Assembly (NCBI GenBank): GCA_031548675.1
Contig: JAVBQU010000172.1
Location: 1-5,376 of the forward strand
DNA from: JAVBQU01 sp031548675
GTDB lineage: Bacteria > Bacteroidota > Bacteroidia > Bacteroidales > P3
DNA: 5,376 bases
Direction: 5' to 3'
The notes below the pieces were generated by a model. The model saw only the letters and a program-made list of their open reading frames with translations. It made no database searches and was not told the DNA's origin. Both the position numbers and the translations under genes were made by a program. Shown piece after piece: positions 5,131 to 5,376 of the stretch. Position 1 is the first letter of the stretch. Every line of letters starts with the position of its first letter.

Positions 5131-5376
5131 ATGGTTTATCTCGAATTGACATTTATATTAAATCCGGTAGAACCTTTTGCCGAAATTCTAATAAGCGAAT
5201 TAGGCGAAATAGGTTTCGAAAGTTTTGTAGAAACCGAAACCGGTTTTCAGGCATATATTCCGAAAGATTTGTTTGATGAAGAACAAATGCTGCAAGTTGA
5301 TACTTGGGTAGAAATGCCTTGCGAAATTTCTTATCAAATCAAGCAGATTGAAGAAGAAAATTGGAATGCGGTTTGG
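5131..5376 (+). CDS. prmA: Ribosomal protein L11 methyltransferase, N-terminal 82 residues (3' truncated)
   Basis: The frame runs open from ATG at 5131 to the window edge, giving MVYLELTFIL onward. The pattern matches the N-terminal substrate-recognition domain of PrmA in Bacteroidota: a first strand YLELTF (3-8), ILISELGEIGFESFVETETGFQAYIP (19-44), and the approach to the methyltransferase domain with IEEENWNAVW (73-82), where family members have a similar D/E-x-W-N-x-x-W segment. PrmA uses S-adenosylmethionine to trimethylate residues of ribosomal protein L11 in the cytoplasm. The catalytic Rossmann domain, with the glycine-rich SAM site, lies beyond the window; the full protein is usually about 280-300 residues. 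The start is supported by the family N-terminus and by the repeat array ending just before it. The main alternative is another small-domain methyltransferase, which is less likely. Confidence 0.85.
   Translation, partial: MVYLELTFILNPVEPFAEILISELGEIGFESFVETETGFQAYIPKDLFDEEQMLQVDTWVEMPCEISYQIKQIEEENWNAVW

Overview
The window reads as chromosomal DNA of a Bacteroidota bacterium, most likely Bacteroidales or a near relative. The evidence is an AT-rich sequence, almost no Shine-Dalgarno sites before the starts, a Bacteroidota-type Tex C-terminus, a PorT-like outer-membrane barrel, a secreted lipoprotein with an acidic stretch after its lipid-bearing cysteine, and a DppB-type permease with a long loop after its first membrane segment. 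All seven genes supported here lie on the + strand. The first (tex) and last (prmA) are cut by the window edges.

Layout: (1) 1-427, C-terminal part of tex, an S1-domain RNA-binding protein. (2) 563-1228, an outer-membrane beta-barrel protein. (3) 1331-1792, coaD, the penultimate step of coenzyme A synthesis. (4) 1793-2030, a gap holding an AT-rich terminator-like hairpin and a perfect 22-bp palindrome. (5) 2031-2774, a lipoprotein of unknown function followed by a strong hairpin terminator. (6) 3029-4105, a solitary ABC-transporter permease with a GTG start. (7) 4231-4986, tpiA (glycolysis). (8) 5131-5376, the start of prmA (ribosomal protein L11 methylation). No gene-free stretch exceeds 300 bases. 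No RNA genes, CRISPR arrays, insertion sequences or phage genes were seen.

The genes are mostly unrelated housekeeping functions and do not form one pathway. The lipoprotein gene looks like a separate transcription unit, bracketed by hairpins. The other junctions (tex/barrel, barrel/coaD, permease/tpiA, tpiA/prmA) carry short degenerate repeats with a 7-base period (words such as ACGATGA, ATTATGA and the reverse TCATAAT). These often overlap the stop codon of the upstream gene and appear in reverse orientation before the next start, so several gaps can fold into hairpins. This repeat family is the least explained feature of the window. I found no convincing new multi-gene system.
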